From Gracilariopsis chorda (taxonomy: Eukaryota; Rhodophyta; Florideophyceae; Gracilariales; Gracilariaceae): a stretch of 64,000 nt of DNA. Made by a program: the position numbers and the translations under genes. This document shows positions 1 to 10,660 of this stretch, piece after piece. The notes under the pieces are model-generated. The model was not told the DNA's origin. It saw only the letters and a list, made by a program, of their open reading frames with translations, and did not search any database. Location: the NCBI GenBank assembly GCA_003194525.1, contig NBIV01000231.1, positions 57,282 to 121,281 of the forward strand. Direction: 5' to 3'. The stretch's first letter is position 1, and the number at the start of each line of letters is the position of its first letter.

Positions 1-348
1 TATGTTAGTTTTGGACCTAGATCCAGCCCAAGAATCGATAGCGTCCTCACATCAAGCACCACTGTTTACTGAATTTTCTACGGTACACCACGCAAAAGAT
101 TTCCAAACCAGATTGATCTTGTCAAAACTGCCCCTCAGAAGAGAGTTCATAATACGCACAAACTGCACTTGGAACTCTTGGTCGCCAACCTTAAGATCGA
201 GGATTATTAGTGCGCAGCACTGCATCGTCGACAAAACAAAAGCTCGGGTTAGTATTGACTTCAGATGGGATGACCAACTGAAAGCCTTCTTGGAAAACGT
301 CGACCCCAAGGCAATAGATTCTCTATTTTTTATGATGAATAGATTTAT
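1..348. other. Flank of GypsyA, no recognised gene
   Basis: Open frames exist on both strands here (for example 2-427 plus and 52-309 minus), but neither shows a motif I recognise. The plus frame runs into the GypsyA LTR, so at least its end is not host coding sequence. It could be a fragment of a host gene or of an older repeat; nothing decides between these. Confidence 0.4.
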
Positions 349-672
349 TGTGGTGGCAGAGTATCAGAGCAGCGAAGGCAAGAGAGGAGTTCAATCAGAC
401 ACCTGCTGGTCTTTTTCGAGTTTATAGGCTGCACCATCCCTCAGACTTTAAATACTGCTGGCGATGGTGCAAGGTGTCAAACGCAGCGTGGCCTCTACTT
501 CCCTAACGAGCGCAGCATCCGTACAGAAGCTAAGAACCACGTACTACCAGCCATTGTCAGTAAATAGTATCATCTAGAACACGTACTTCGATCCATTGTC
601 AGTCAAGCATATAATCTGAGACTCCAGCCACGTCCGCTATGACTGACAATGAGGTGTCCACGGCGTTCAACA
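349..672 (-). repeat. GypsyA 3' LTR
   Basis: About 324 bp, starting TGTGGTGG and ending CGTTCAACA on the plus strand, so it has TG..CA ends on either strand. It is closely similar to 10661-10974, with small indels. A purine-rich tract in the element sense (complement of 673-689, GGAAAGGGGTGATGTCA) abuts its inner side and is a likely polypurine tract. The left edge is a best guess from where the two copies stop matching. Confidence 0.75.
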
Positions 673-689
673 TGACATCACCCCTTTCC

Positions 690-1710
690 AGGTCAGTCGT
701 GCTGTTTGCGTTTCGACGCCCGAGTGGGACGGACCGACTTCCAATGCTTACGGATGATGTCAATATCGTTAAAATGCTCAACGGGCTCCCATCCTGGTTC
801 AATATGCCTATCCTTCCAGACGACAATGTAACTCATTTTCCCGTCCTTTTCTGCGCGGTGGTTGATAACCTTCTTCACGACGTGAGTGCTTTCTTCGACT
901 GCGGTTTTATCTCCATTGTGCATAACAAACTTCAACTGATCGGGAGGCACAGTCCTTTTCAGCTTTCCAAGTTCGTCTAGTAGAACGTAAACGCCTCCTC
1001 TATTCTTGCGCACTACAGTAAACGAACCCTCATGCCGCGCATCCCACTTTGAGTCCTGAGTGAGATCGCGCATCATCACGCGAGAACCTGGAGAAATTGT
1101 GTCCGGACTTATCATATGATGTTCAACGGCAAAGTATCGCGCATCTTTTTCCTTGACCTGCTTCACTCTTTCTGTTACTGCTGGCAATACATTTTCAGTC
1201 ACTTTTTGCTGATACTTCTTCTATAACGCCAAGGTCAGTGGGGACGCTGTGGCCGTTTTGCCGAACCTTCTGAATCCATTCATAGCTTTTATGAACATTA
1301 ACGAGAATCGCGTAGAACTTGTCAGTGCGGCAATTTTGCAGTTGTACGCCAGCTGAATGTACGGGACAAACTCCTCCCATCGGTGGGTAGCTCCGTCTAG
1401 CTCCTTAAAAAGCATAGTCTCGATCGTTTCATTGACTCTTTCAAGCGCCCCATTAGCTCTGGGATTATAAGGTGAGATGGTGCGAAGATCTATCCCATTT
1501 AGCTTCACCAGTTCCTGCACCAGCTCGTTTACGAACTCCGAGCCATTATCCGACTGAATTATCTTGGGTACACCAAAGATTGACATTACCTCCCCAAAGG
1601 CTCGCGCCACCTCTTCCATCTCCTTGCTCTACAGAGGACCCAGGATTAAAAATTTCGTCATAAGACATACAATTGTCAGTAGGGTGTTGTGACCATTATC
1701 CGAGACAGAT
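690..1710 (-). pseudogene. GypsyA integrase core and chromodomain (broken)
   Basis: Read leftward, the frame near 1619-1221 carries the integrase segment with SDNGSEFVNEL (second catalytic Asp) and PYNPRANGALERVNETI (catalytic Glu). This is followed in another frame by the C-terminal domain at 1202-693. That domain includes a GSRVMMRDL / GSFTVVRKN module and a chromodomain with VVKKVINHRAE, YIVVWKDR and WEPVEHF. The chromodomain is expected to bind histone tails and steer integration into heterochromatin. At least one frameshift near 1220 separates the parts, and the N-terminal part of the enzyme lies beyond Copia1 at 7186-7270. Confidence 0.85.
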
Positions 1711-2110
1711 ATTGGTGTTATTGTGAGATTTAGGTGAGATTTAGGAGTCTCACCTCTTACAAGAGATGTATCTCTTTTGCGTAAGAACTAGTCTGACGTT
1801 AGTACCTGTGTGGACTAGTGCGTGTCTGTTGTGAATTTGCACATATGCGTGTCGTTCTCTGCTGATTGTTATTGATTCCAATTAGATGATGTGCTGATTA
1901 CATGGACTGCAGAATATCTGAGTTGGAGCCGCTCAAAAGTAGTCGGTTGCAAAGCATAAAATTACCGGTGGCAGTTCTTCGATAACAAGAGAACCAAGGG
2001 AAGAAGAGAGACGAACATAAAACGTCAAGTTCTACCGCCGTGTAGTAAACCAATTGTTATCCGATCCATAAACCCAACCTCGTGCCCAGTCCCATCTTTT
2101 ACTTTGTTAT
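1711..2110 (+). repeat. Copia1 5' LTR
   Basis: Exactly 400 bp if it runs from ATTGGTGTTATTG to CTTTGTTAT, matching 6786-7185 over its whole length with point differences only. Directly after it comes TGGGCCCAGAAAG, a candidate primer-binding site (it would pair with a tRNA ending CCA). That site coincides with the ATG that starts gag. Confidence 0.9.
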
Positions 2111-3068
2111 GGGCCCAGAAAGTTCTTCATCTGATCTGCCAACGTGTCCCCGGTTTTCATGGGACATCCGAAATGTTCCGTGGACCGACGGAAAGAGGAG
2201 TCAAGAGCAGTACACGAATGCCGTTTCGCTATGGCAAGCCTTCCACCAGACTTTGGCAGACTCGAACGATAACAAGATCCGACCAGTTGTTCACGGTATC
2301 ATGCTTCTTTCCCAGCTCTTTGGCCGAGCCCGTGATATCTGCAAGGCGATACCAGCAGACACCATCCGATCCGAAGCCGGTGCGCAAGCTATAGTCGATG
2401 CACTGTACAAGAGAGATCCACTGGCTGTAGTTTCTGATGTTTATCAGGATTTCTTGGCGCTTCTGAATACGAAGAGGAATGCCAATGAGAGCTTCAAGAA
2501 CTTTGAGTCGCGCTTCCAAGCGCATGTTTCCAGAGTTAACGCTCACGGATCAGAAGCTAAGCTATCAGAGGCACTGGTGGCCTTTGCTCTGCTGGCCAAT
2601 TCCGATGTTGACAGTAACCAGCGCGTTTCTGTACTAGCAAACTGTGCACCGAAGGAGTCTTCTTTCACATCAACGTGTAGCACAAATGAGTTTCTGAAGG
2701 CAGTATCTTACGAATCAATTGCGTCCGTACTGCGTCAGTGCGACAAAGTTCGAGCTTCTCCCAGATCTTCGCAATCAAACACTCTGTCTTCAAATGCATC
2801 CTTTGCTACACCTCCGCGATCAGGAAGCCGCAGACCTACGCACAAGCAACGCAGAACCTCTGAGCAGATTATGGAACTCAAGCAGAAGACCAAGTGTAAT
2901 CGCTGCAGTAAGTACGGACATTGGGCTAATGACCATCGCCATGACGGGTCACTTAAACAGGGTTTTAAGGCTCTCGATGCACCTATGCATGTGGAGGGAG
3001 GCCACAATAATGTTCTCACATTTAATATGGCAACCCTGAGGGAATGCGCTGTGCGGCTGATCACATAA
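2109..3068 (+). CDS. gag: Copia1 gag (capsid and zinc knuckle)
   Basis: The frame is open from 2082 inside the LTR; the ATG at 2109 at the LTR edge is the more likely start. The product is about 319 residues. Its central part is helical, Gag-like sequence (LWQAFHQTLADSN, NESFKNFESRFQAHV), followed near the end by a basic stretch and the zinc knuckle CNRCSKYGHWANDH. In the knuckle the last Cys of a CX2CX4HX4C motif is replaced by His. Gag would form the particle that packages the RNA. The frame ends before the protease region, which begins in a different frame, so either frameshifting or mutation separates gag from pol. Confidence 0.8.
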   Translation: MGPESSSSDLPTCPRFSWDIRNVPWTDGKRSQEQYTNAVSLWQAFHQTLADSNDNKIRPVVHGIMLLSQLFGRARDICKAIPADTIRSEAGAQAIVDALYKRDPLAVVSDVYQDFLALLNTKRNANESFKNFESRFQAHVSRVNAHGSEAKLSEALVAFALLANSDVDSNQRVSVLANCAPKESSFTSTCSTNEFLKAVSYESIASVLRQCDKVRASPRSSQSNTLSSNASFATPPRSGSRRPTHKQRRTSEQIMELKQKTKCNRCSKYGHWANDHRHDGSLKQGFKALDAPMHVEGGHNNVLTFNMATLRECAVRLIT

Positions 3069-3074
3069 GGGGAT

Positions 3075-5089
3075 CTGATGGGCCATTGTTAGACAATGCT
3101 GCTCCAGCGGCATTGGAATGTCAGAGCTCAAGCTAATCAAGAATCTTGTCTGCCCAGATTGGGACGGATCACTCGATCCACTCCCACCTTCCGTAGGTGA
3201 CAAGACATACTGGCAGTATGGCTCAGGTTCGCATCGTAGTGAGCCTAGAGCGATTCTTGGCTCGATTGTTCTCTCCGGACAATCAGACAAAGGTGACATC
3301 GTGAAGATCAGACATTTGGTAATTGAAGGATCATCACAGTGGGTCATTGGTCGTAACGTCACGAGTCGATGTGACATTTTGCACATGAATGGCAACATAC
3401 TCAGGCTACCACCAGCCAGCGAAGATCAAGCTCCCAGTACTATTTCTCTTGTCGATGTAGACATGCATACCTACATTCCACACTCAGCTTTCACGTTCCA
3501 AAACCCTCCCCTGTCGTCACAGAAGAAGTCTGTTCTGTTCTGTGCGACTGCTCGCATCGATGCAGGATTGTCCGAAAGGCCGTGGAGAAAATTGAAGAAA
3601 GTAGTCGACAAGGTGCACCAACATGTATGTGGCCACTCCACGTATACGGACATCAAAAAACTTCTCAAAAGAAACGGGCTATGGAATGATCAAATTGATG
3701 GCTACCTTACAAGGACATTGGAGGACTGTACGGTTTGCCTAACAACCGCCAAGCCGAAGGCTTCTCGCAAAGTTTCACTCAGCAGCATGAGCCGGGGTTT
3801 CAACCAAGTTGTTTGTGTTGATCATATGTACCTTGACCATTATTGCGTCATGCACATAATGGACTCAAGCTCTCGGTATTCAACCGGTGCAGTAGTTGAG
3901 AACGCCTCGATGGAACATGCCATTTATGTCCTCGATATGCACTGGATTACACCCTTCTGGACGCCAGAAACTGTCGCGTTCGACCCAGTATTCAACAATG
4001 CTGTATTTCTGGAGTTTCTGCAACACAACAGGATAGATTCAAGGCCGCTCACACCTCGAAGGCACAACAAGAACGTGCTTGAGTCTAAGCATAGGGTTAT
4101 CCGTGACGTCTTTCTCCGCATGAAAGAAGATTTGAAAATTCCTTATCAGCGCAATCCTCCTCTGATGATCAGTCAGGCAATTCGCATTTCTAACGATCTC
4201 TATGGTAACGATGTGATTTCAGCCCAAGAACTTGCAAAGGGTTATGCTAGGCCACTTGAATCTGGTCAGCACCCGACTCTACTGCCGCAAGAAATCGTAG
4301 ACGCTCATCAAACTCTGATGGCAAAAAGCAAGCTCACCCTCATTTTACGCTCCGAGAGTTTGAAAGAATTCCCTATTTCAGTTGGCGATTTGGTGCAAGT
4401 GTTCATCAAACTCCAACATGAGAAAAGAGGAAAGTGGTCGCAACCGAAACCTGTTCTTTCGTTCGACATAGAAAGCAGGACAGTTACTGTGCCTGGTAAA
4501 TCCGGCAGAACATTGTCCGCAGCCATAGAAGATATCAAACCCGCTCTTCACACCGAAGACCTAGGTACTGCTGTGTAACACGCTATTGACGACATGAATC
4601 GGACGTTGGAATACTCCTTGTCGGACAACAATGGTTTCGCAGATGACGTAACCACCGAGCCGCTCGACAGTCCTCTGGTAGAGAGTGGAAAAGCACTTCT
4701 GAACTCGGATTCAGAATCAGTATCTATCGGGCCGCAATACCCGAGCGTAGGGGACCGAATTGAAGTGTACTGGCCTCAAGACGAGAGGTTCTATGAAGGA
4801 AATGTAACGAAACACAACCCCCGTACACAGAAGTACTCTGTCAATTATCCTGATGGGGACAAAGAAGTATTGAAGCTGCAGGAAGAGAAGTGGAAATATG
4901 CCGAAGGAAGAAGTGAAGCGACCGAGAGAGGACCAACTGAAGGTGCGGAATTAGATGAGGTTGTGGAAAACCCTTTGGAAGCAGCGCAAATTCAGCTTTC
5001 TACAGGGCAGGAGCTGGAAAGCAAAGAACGCGAAATAATTGATTCGTACTTCCAGGCGTTTGGTAGTCGAGAGTTTATGCGTCACCAAG
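3075..5089 (+). pseudogene. pol: Copia1 pol part 1: protease, integrase, Tudor-like domain
   Basis: Around 3085-3115 the reading LLDNAAP, at the place of an aspartic-protease active site, is in a different frame from what follows; the main frame opens at 3118. Integrase features follow: a zinc-binding-type segment (HVCGHSTY and CTVCL), core motifs around VCVDHMYLD and VAFDPVFNN, and NVLESKHRVIRD with the catalytic Glu. After a single in-frame TAA (4576-4578) the same frame continues. It carries a domain at 4738-4905 (VGDRIEVYWP, FYEGNV, YSVNYPDGDKEVLKL, EKWKY) that resembles the Tudor domain of the cohesin cofactor PDS5. The frame is cut at 5089 by a solo LTR, where RT should begin. Confidence 0.8.
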
Positions 5090-5914
5090 TGAAGTGCAAC
5101 GCCCTCAGGGAGGGATTCTTGGTACTTGAATGCTTTCCCGATATTATCGGTTGTGTAGTGTGTATATGAACTACGCCCCACAATGGTGGATATGGACACG
5201 TGGGACACGGTTTTGGGTCCATTGGGGGTTGGCCACAGTAGTGGATGTTGCCACGAAATGTGGAGTATTTTAGTTGATTTTATTTATTCTTTTCACACCC
5301 ATTTCTGGGAAGCTAGTACTTAGTGCGACGGCGCACTGCCGTCGGACCAGTAAACCTTCCCCAACAAGGGACCCCAACCTGGGAAATTGGCTCTAGTTGT
5401 TACCGCTTGCGTGCGTGCTCTACTCCTCCTTGGAGGGAAACGCCGTGAACCACGGGACATCTAACCCCCTTGCACATCTAAAGGGACCCATCACTAGGAG
5501 TAATACTATTCCAATTGCATTGGTGTTTCGCCCTGGATAGGGATATTGTTACCGGCACCACCGTTCGCCCCCGTCACTCTCGCGACTCACTTCGTCCTCT
5601 CTTTTTCCTCTTCGCCCTTCCTTTTTCCCCTTTTTAGGGTAGCACCTACCGCTACCCGCGGCTCTCGTGTGCGCATCCGCACACACACCCCCACTTACGT
5701 GGAAACCTACCTCTGGCGAGGACGCATTCCCGCTCTCGCAGATACCGATTCTTGTCCTAAACCCTCTTGCGCTAGTCGCGAAGGGTGGCCTCGGTCTTAC
5801 AAACCGGCTCCGCCGTGCCACCTCTAGAGGGGCTCTACCCAACTGGGTTCACCTCGTGAGAGGAAGATCCCGAACGTTTTTCGCTGTTTTTCCCCTTTGG
5901 GGCATTGCACCACA
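5090..5914 (+). repeat. Solo LTR of gypsy family B, copy 1
   Basis: Starts TGAAGTGCAACGCC and ends GGGGCATTGCACCACA, with short inverted ends. It matches 10976-11782 and, inverted, 41609-42441. No internal retrotransposon sequence follows; Copia1 pol resumes directly after it. Flanks CCAAG and ATACA do not match, and about 0.8-1 kb of copia RT expected here is absent, so the insertion was probably followed by a deletion. It is rich in short hairpins, e.g. 5511-5523 (stem CCAAT, loop TGC). Confidence 0.9.
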
Positions 5915-6768
5915 ATACAGAAGATGCAACTATCTCGATTGATGGCGAAGAGAAGCTGCAAGCCTTTGATGGATACGTACCCTCTCGGCCTTGACGTAAG
6001 GAACTTGACCAAGCTCTAAGTGCAATTGAAGCCTCTGCGTTTCGGTGCCTGAATAGCTCCATTGGATGGTTAGGAATTGCTGTTTCCCCGTTTTGTGCAC
6101 ATGCCGCAAGCTATCTTCAGCAAAGGGGACCTAGCCCACTTGTCAAAGACCTTGTCACCCAGGTCAATATACTCAAGTTATTGAAAAGGCGTGGTTCTGT
6201 GCTCAAGTTTGCTAGACGGACTGGAGAAATGCAGTGTCGAATAGTTGTATTTTGCGACGCAAGTCGCAGCACCGATCATGGACAGCTCGGATTTGTTGCA
6301 GGAATGCTCTTCGGTGACTTGTCCTTGGATTCAGTGTTTCATACTATCAGCTGGAGCTCTCATAAGTCTCGCAGGCTGGTGAAGTGAATTGGATCTACTG
6401 AGATCCTTGCGGCAGGGGAGGCAATCGACGAAGGAAAGTTTTTAGCAAAGGTATATAGTAAGCTATTGGGATTTGAAATTGGACTTTGGATTGTCGTCGA
6501 TTCAAAAGATCTGTATGGAACATTGTCTACATGCAGGAACGAGTCTGATAGATCGATTCGAGGAGACGTGAGTGTTATCCGATTCGACTTTGAAACTAAG
6601 AAGATTGAGCTCATGGTTTAGGTTCCTGGGAAGTGCAACTACGGCGATCCTCTAACCAAAACAGACAGTCCTATGGCCGACGCTCTACAGAACCTCCTCT
6701 ATTCTGGACGAATCTCGATTGATTTCGATGTTGCACTTTTCAATCGATTGGACAAGTCCACTGGTTAG
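5915..6768 (+). pseudogene. pol: Copia1 pol part 2: end of RT and RNase H
   Basis: The reading resumes with the last part of the copia RT region (SIDGEEKLQAFDGY, then AASYLQQRGPSPLVKDLV) and the RNase H domain. RNase H shows FCDASRSTDHGQLGF (first catalytic Asp), SSHKSRR, EILAAGEA (catalytic Glu), WIVVDSKDLYG and DPLTKTDSPM. Stops at about 5986, 6385 and 6619 lie in an otherwise single frame. The RT catalytic core is missing. Confidence 0.85.
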
Positions 6769-6776
6769 TAGTATTT

Positions 6777-6785
6777 CGAAAAGGG
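6777..6785 (+). other. Copia1 polypurine tract
   Basis: The tract CGAAAAGGG lies immediately upstream of the 3' LTR, where the plus-strand DNA primer of an LTR element is cut from the RNA. Confidence 0.7.
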
Positions 6786-7185
6786 ATTGGTGTTATTGTG
6801 AGATTTAGGTGAGATTTAGGAGTCTCACCTCTTACAAGAGATGTATCTCTTTTGCGTAAGAACTATTCTGCCGTTAGTACCTGTGTGGACTAGTGCGTGT
6901 CTGTTGTGAATTTGCGCATATGCGTGTCGTTCTCTGTTGATTGTTATTGATTCCACTTAGATGGTGAGCTGATTACATGGAATGCAGAATATCTGAGTTG
7001 GAGCCGCTCACAAGTAGTCGGTTGCAAAGCATATAAATACCGGTGGCAGTTCTTCGATAACAGGAGAACCAAGGGAAGAAGAGAGACGAACATAAAACGT
7101 CAAGTTCTACCGCCGTGTAGTAAACCAATTGTTATCCGATCCATAAAACCAACGTCATGCCCAGTCCCATCTTTTACTTTGTTAT
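6786..7185 (+). repeat. Copia1 3' LTR
   Basis: 400 bp, the same length as the 5' copy with scattered substitutions. The next bases (CAGAACAACTTCC) are GypsyA integrase sequence on the other strand, which fixes the right junction. Confidence 0.9.
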
Positions 7186-9470
7186 CAGAACAACTTCCAA
7201 GTGATCTCGGGGCAGCTCGGTGACGACAGACCTCAGTGGGTGGAACCTGCGCTTCTGAATATTATAGCGTAGACAAGGTATGCAAGAACCAGGTTCCTTC
7301 GGAATGTCATTTCTGATTCCGTCCCACCAGTATCCGTCGTGCCAAAGCTTCGTAAAGACTTCTTTTCACCCACTGGTCCGAATCTATGGGCATGCTCAAC
7401 CAATGAGCGTCTATCCCCCTCAGCCTCCGGCGCAGTCTTATTACGTACAAGCTGCGATATAGTGAGGCTTGCAAGGGTAGCGATCGACATCTTCCGGCTC
7501 AAAGCGTCTGCCAGATGATTGTGAGAACCTGGTAGGTGCACGATGCGGAAGTCAAATACAATTCTACGGCCAAACCATCGTGCAATCATCGAGTTCACTG
7601 CGCGCTGTGTGTGAAGAAATGTAAGCGCGCGGTGGTCGGTGTACAGGTGAATCCCTTTCCGAGGAGGTAGCATCGGAACTTATCAAACGCCCATACAATG
7701 GCAAGGAGTTCTTTCTTCGTAGTGGCATAGTTGGTCTCCGAGTGTGAAAACGATCGCGACGCGAAAGCTATAAAGCGGAGGTCTTTGCCGTTTGGCTTCT
7801 ATCCGATCTACGCTCCAAGTCCAAAATCTGAAGCATCCGTGCCAACCAAGTACTCCTTTTCATCTAATGGGTATGCAAGAGTGACTTCCTCTGCCATTCT
7901 GTTCTTGATTTGCTCGAAAGCTTCGCTCATTTCCGGGGTCCACTGTAGTGTACCCTTGTTCTTTCTTCGGACGTCGAGGGGCTTGAAGATATGCGAGAAT
8001 TTTGGAATGAACTGGCGGTAGTAGCTGGCTACGCCGAGGAAGCTGAGGAACTGTCTCACTGTCGATGGGCGTTCCCAGTTTGAGATGGCTTCAACCTTGG
8101 TTGGGTCTTTCTGAATACAGTCACTAGTGACGATAAAGCCTAGCAGTTGGACTTCCCATTGACCAAACCGACACTTGTCCACTCTGATCGGTATACTCCA
8201 TTTTGTCAGTATATCTATGACATGCTCGACGTGCTCCACGTGCTCTGCTTTGTTGGAGGAGAAGACGATAATGTCGTCAATGTAAACTGCAACCTACGGG
8301 ACGTCGTAGAAAATCTTGTCCATGAGCTGTTGGAACTTAGCAGACATGGTTTTCATTCCGAAAGGTGCGGCGCACATGCGATAATGTGTGTCCTTCCAGC
8401 GAAATGCCACCCAGTTCCTATCCTGTTCAGGGACGGGAATCCAGAAATACCCGTCTCTTATGTCAAGGGTCGTAAACACGGCTTCAGGTCCTGACAAAGG
8501 TCCTACAGCGTCCAATATCTCCTGCACGTGGGGCAGGGGATAGTCCAAGTCCGGGAGCAAGGAGTTGAGTCGCCGCAGATCGATACATGGACGAACGTCA
8601 ATCTTGTTTCCATTTCCATCCTTCTTCGGGACGCTAAGGATAGGGAAAGCATTGGCGCAGTCGTCGGGTGCGACTTCTATAACCTTCGCTGAGAACCATC
8701 TGTTGATCTCAGCGCTGACACTAGCTTCATCCTTCCGAGACACGAAGTGCACTTGAATCCATATCGGCGTGGTTGATGAAGACTGCACGCGCGGGATTGC
8801 CAACGGATATGTGCAACGCGCTGAAAGAGGGATTTCCTGGTTGCGTTTGAGGGCACTCGCGACACCATTCGAGATTCCTTCTGGCTTCCCTGGTGCTTCT
8901 AACGTGGTATTGGACTTCCTCGGCACGGGATCTGGGGTGACGTGGACTTCATCACCTGGAGTCTCAACTGCTTGAGGTACTCCTTCAACAGAGTATCCAA
9001 ACACCGTAAAATGCGGCAGCCCGATGATCATATGCCTCCTTGGTGGCATCTGCATGAGTTCGGCCGTCAGCTGCGTCAAGCAAGTCCCATTGCCGACCGT
9101 GACCTTAGCCACACCCTTTTGGTGTGCCATCACCTTGCCACGGCCGTCTCGTATGCTGCTCGAGACTTCTTGAACTGGAATGCTGAGCTCTCGAGCAAAA
9201 TCCGTTGATATGAAAGTCGAAGTGGCTCCTGCGTCTACCATATCCCACCCATCAACACCGTTGATCTGGACAGGGGTATACAAAAGCTCCGCGGCGTCTT
9301 CAGGGACTGCGCAAAGGGCGTTTAGGGTAGGTTCTTTCGTTTCATTGCTTTCCTCAACGTCCGAAAGGAGTTTGGCGCCCATATCATGTTCATCATATCC
9401 AAACCGCGCCATTAAGTCCTCATCGACGTCCACCAGCTGCCCAGAGTCACTGATATTATCACTGGACTGA
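7186..9470 (-). pseudogene. pol: GypsyA protease, RT, RNase H and start of integrase
   Basis: Read leftward from about 9433: an aspartic protease with MVDAGATSTF (DAG in place of DTG), then RT with CIDLRRLNS, LDIRDGYFWIPV and APFGMKTMSAKFQQLM. The reading crosses a stop into VAVYIDDIIVF (YIDD catalytic pair, about 8270). Next comes the connection and RNase H: LGVASYYRQFIPKF, VGTDASDFGLGA, then in another frame LYTDHRALTFL and HLADALSRK. Integrase N-terminal sequence follows to the Copia1 junction. Frameshifts near 8290 and 7800-7670 inactivate it. Confidence 0.88.
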
Positions 9471-9489
9471 CAAGTATCCTCTGTCTGGA

Positions 9490-10660
9490 GGTTTGCGGCT
9501 TGGGGCTTCTACTTGACGCCGTCTTCGTATTTATTTTGCGGCTTCCACGGCTTGCTGCATTCAAAACATTTCTTCTCCATTCGGAACTGCTCTCTCGTCG
9601 CAGCGTCCAGCGATTCTCCTTTCCCCTGGTTCAACTCATCATTCTTCGAAGTACTCTTCTCGGACCGGGAGTTCTTCAAGGTGCCCTGCCGGTCACGCGA
9701 CTTCTTGTTGCTTAGGCTACCTACCGACGTCTTCTTGTTGGCCTGTTCCGTCTTGCGCCTCGAAGAACGAGTCTAACGTGATCGTGCTGGCAATCTCACT
9801 TGAGATCGACACGGGGGGAGACCCTTGGCTGCTCCAGTTGCACATGTTCAAAGTAGCCGCACGGGTCACGTTGACGAAGTCCTGCAATTCAGCACCCAGA
9901 CCATGGATATAAACTGCAACCAGCGACTTGTCGTCATCGTGACGACCAGTCCGGGCCATGACACTCGTGAACCTGTCGCTGTATTCTTGCATCTTGCACG
10001 GACTCCGAAGACTTCTGCGAGATCGTCATGAGGTCACGAACCAGCTTGTCTGGGATCGCGGGGGACTCAAAGTGGTGAAGAAATTTCGCATGCAGCTCCT
10101 GCCAGCTGAGGCCAGCAAGGTTACTCTCTGCCCATTGGCGATCAAATCCATTTAGAGTCGCTAGCAGCCCCGAATACCACCGGCACTGAGGCATCTCGTG
10201 CGCCTCCAACAGCGCTTTGATTTTGCCCAGGAACTCAAAAGGATCTTTGATGGCCGTCGACTCACTTCTTCTGAAAGAAGGCAGTGCTGGTATGCGGTAG
10301 CTCGCTCCTCGGCTCCGCCCGAGTTCAATAGCACCGGTAAGCGCTCTCTGAAGCCGCAATGAGCTTCTGAGTTGTCTCAATACGCTTCTCGGCCGTGTCT
10401 ACAAGCGCCATAATGCCACTTCGCTCTTCTTCTACTTCTTTAAGGCGTTTGTCAAATTCCGCCTTCCGATCGCGGTCCAAGGTAGTCGGGTCGACAAAAG
10501 AGATATCGTAAAACTCCACTTCTACCTTCATGAAAGACGCAGATAAGTTCTTCATTGCCAGCTGCTGCCGCTGCAGCAATTGCGTTAAGGACAGCGCAGC
10601 GTTTTCTTCCACCCTTCTGACGTAGTGCGGAAACAAAGTAGTTCGGTCGATTGAAAAGAA
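9490..10660 (-). pseudogene. gag: GypsyA gag
   Basis: Three pieces in different frames make one Gag. The first (from 10693) has a coiled-coil-like segment (FDKRLKEVEEERSGIM). The middle piece (10380-9934) has typical retrotransposon Gag sequence (DPFEFLGKIKALLEAHEM, WQELHAKFLHHFESP). A tail has YSDRFTSVMARTG, ending in a knuckle-like KKCFECSKPWKP near 9550. Two frameshifts separate them. Confidence 0.75.

Larger units (their letters stand above)
1711..7185 (+). mobile_element. Copia1: Ty1/copia retrotransposon inserted in GypsyA
   Basis: Bounded by two 400-bp LTRs. Inside, gag with a zinc knuckle is followed by protease, integrase, a Tudor-like domain and RNase H, with integrase before RT/RNase H as in Ty1/copia. 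The flanks read CAGAT on the left and CAGAA on the right, a possible imperfect 5-bp duplication. Most of RT is missing at the point where a family-B solo LTR (5090-5914) now sits. The two LTRs differ by roughly 15 changes by eye, so the insertion is not recent. It is inactive. Confidence 0.9.

Noticed and set aside
5546-5942. Overlapping open frames on both strands inside the family-B LTR (also at 11535-11798 and 41512-41856)
   Set aside because: They repeat in every LTR copy, shift frame between copies and have no domain; LTR sequence open by composition.
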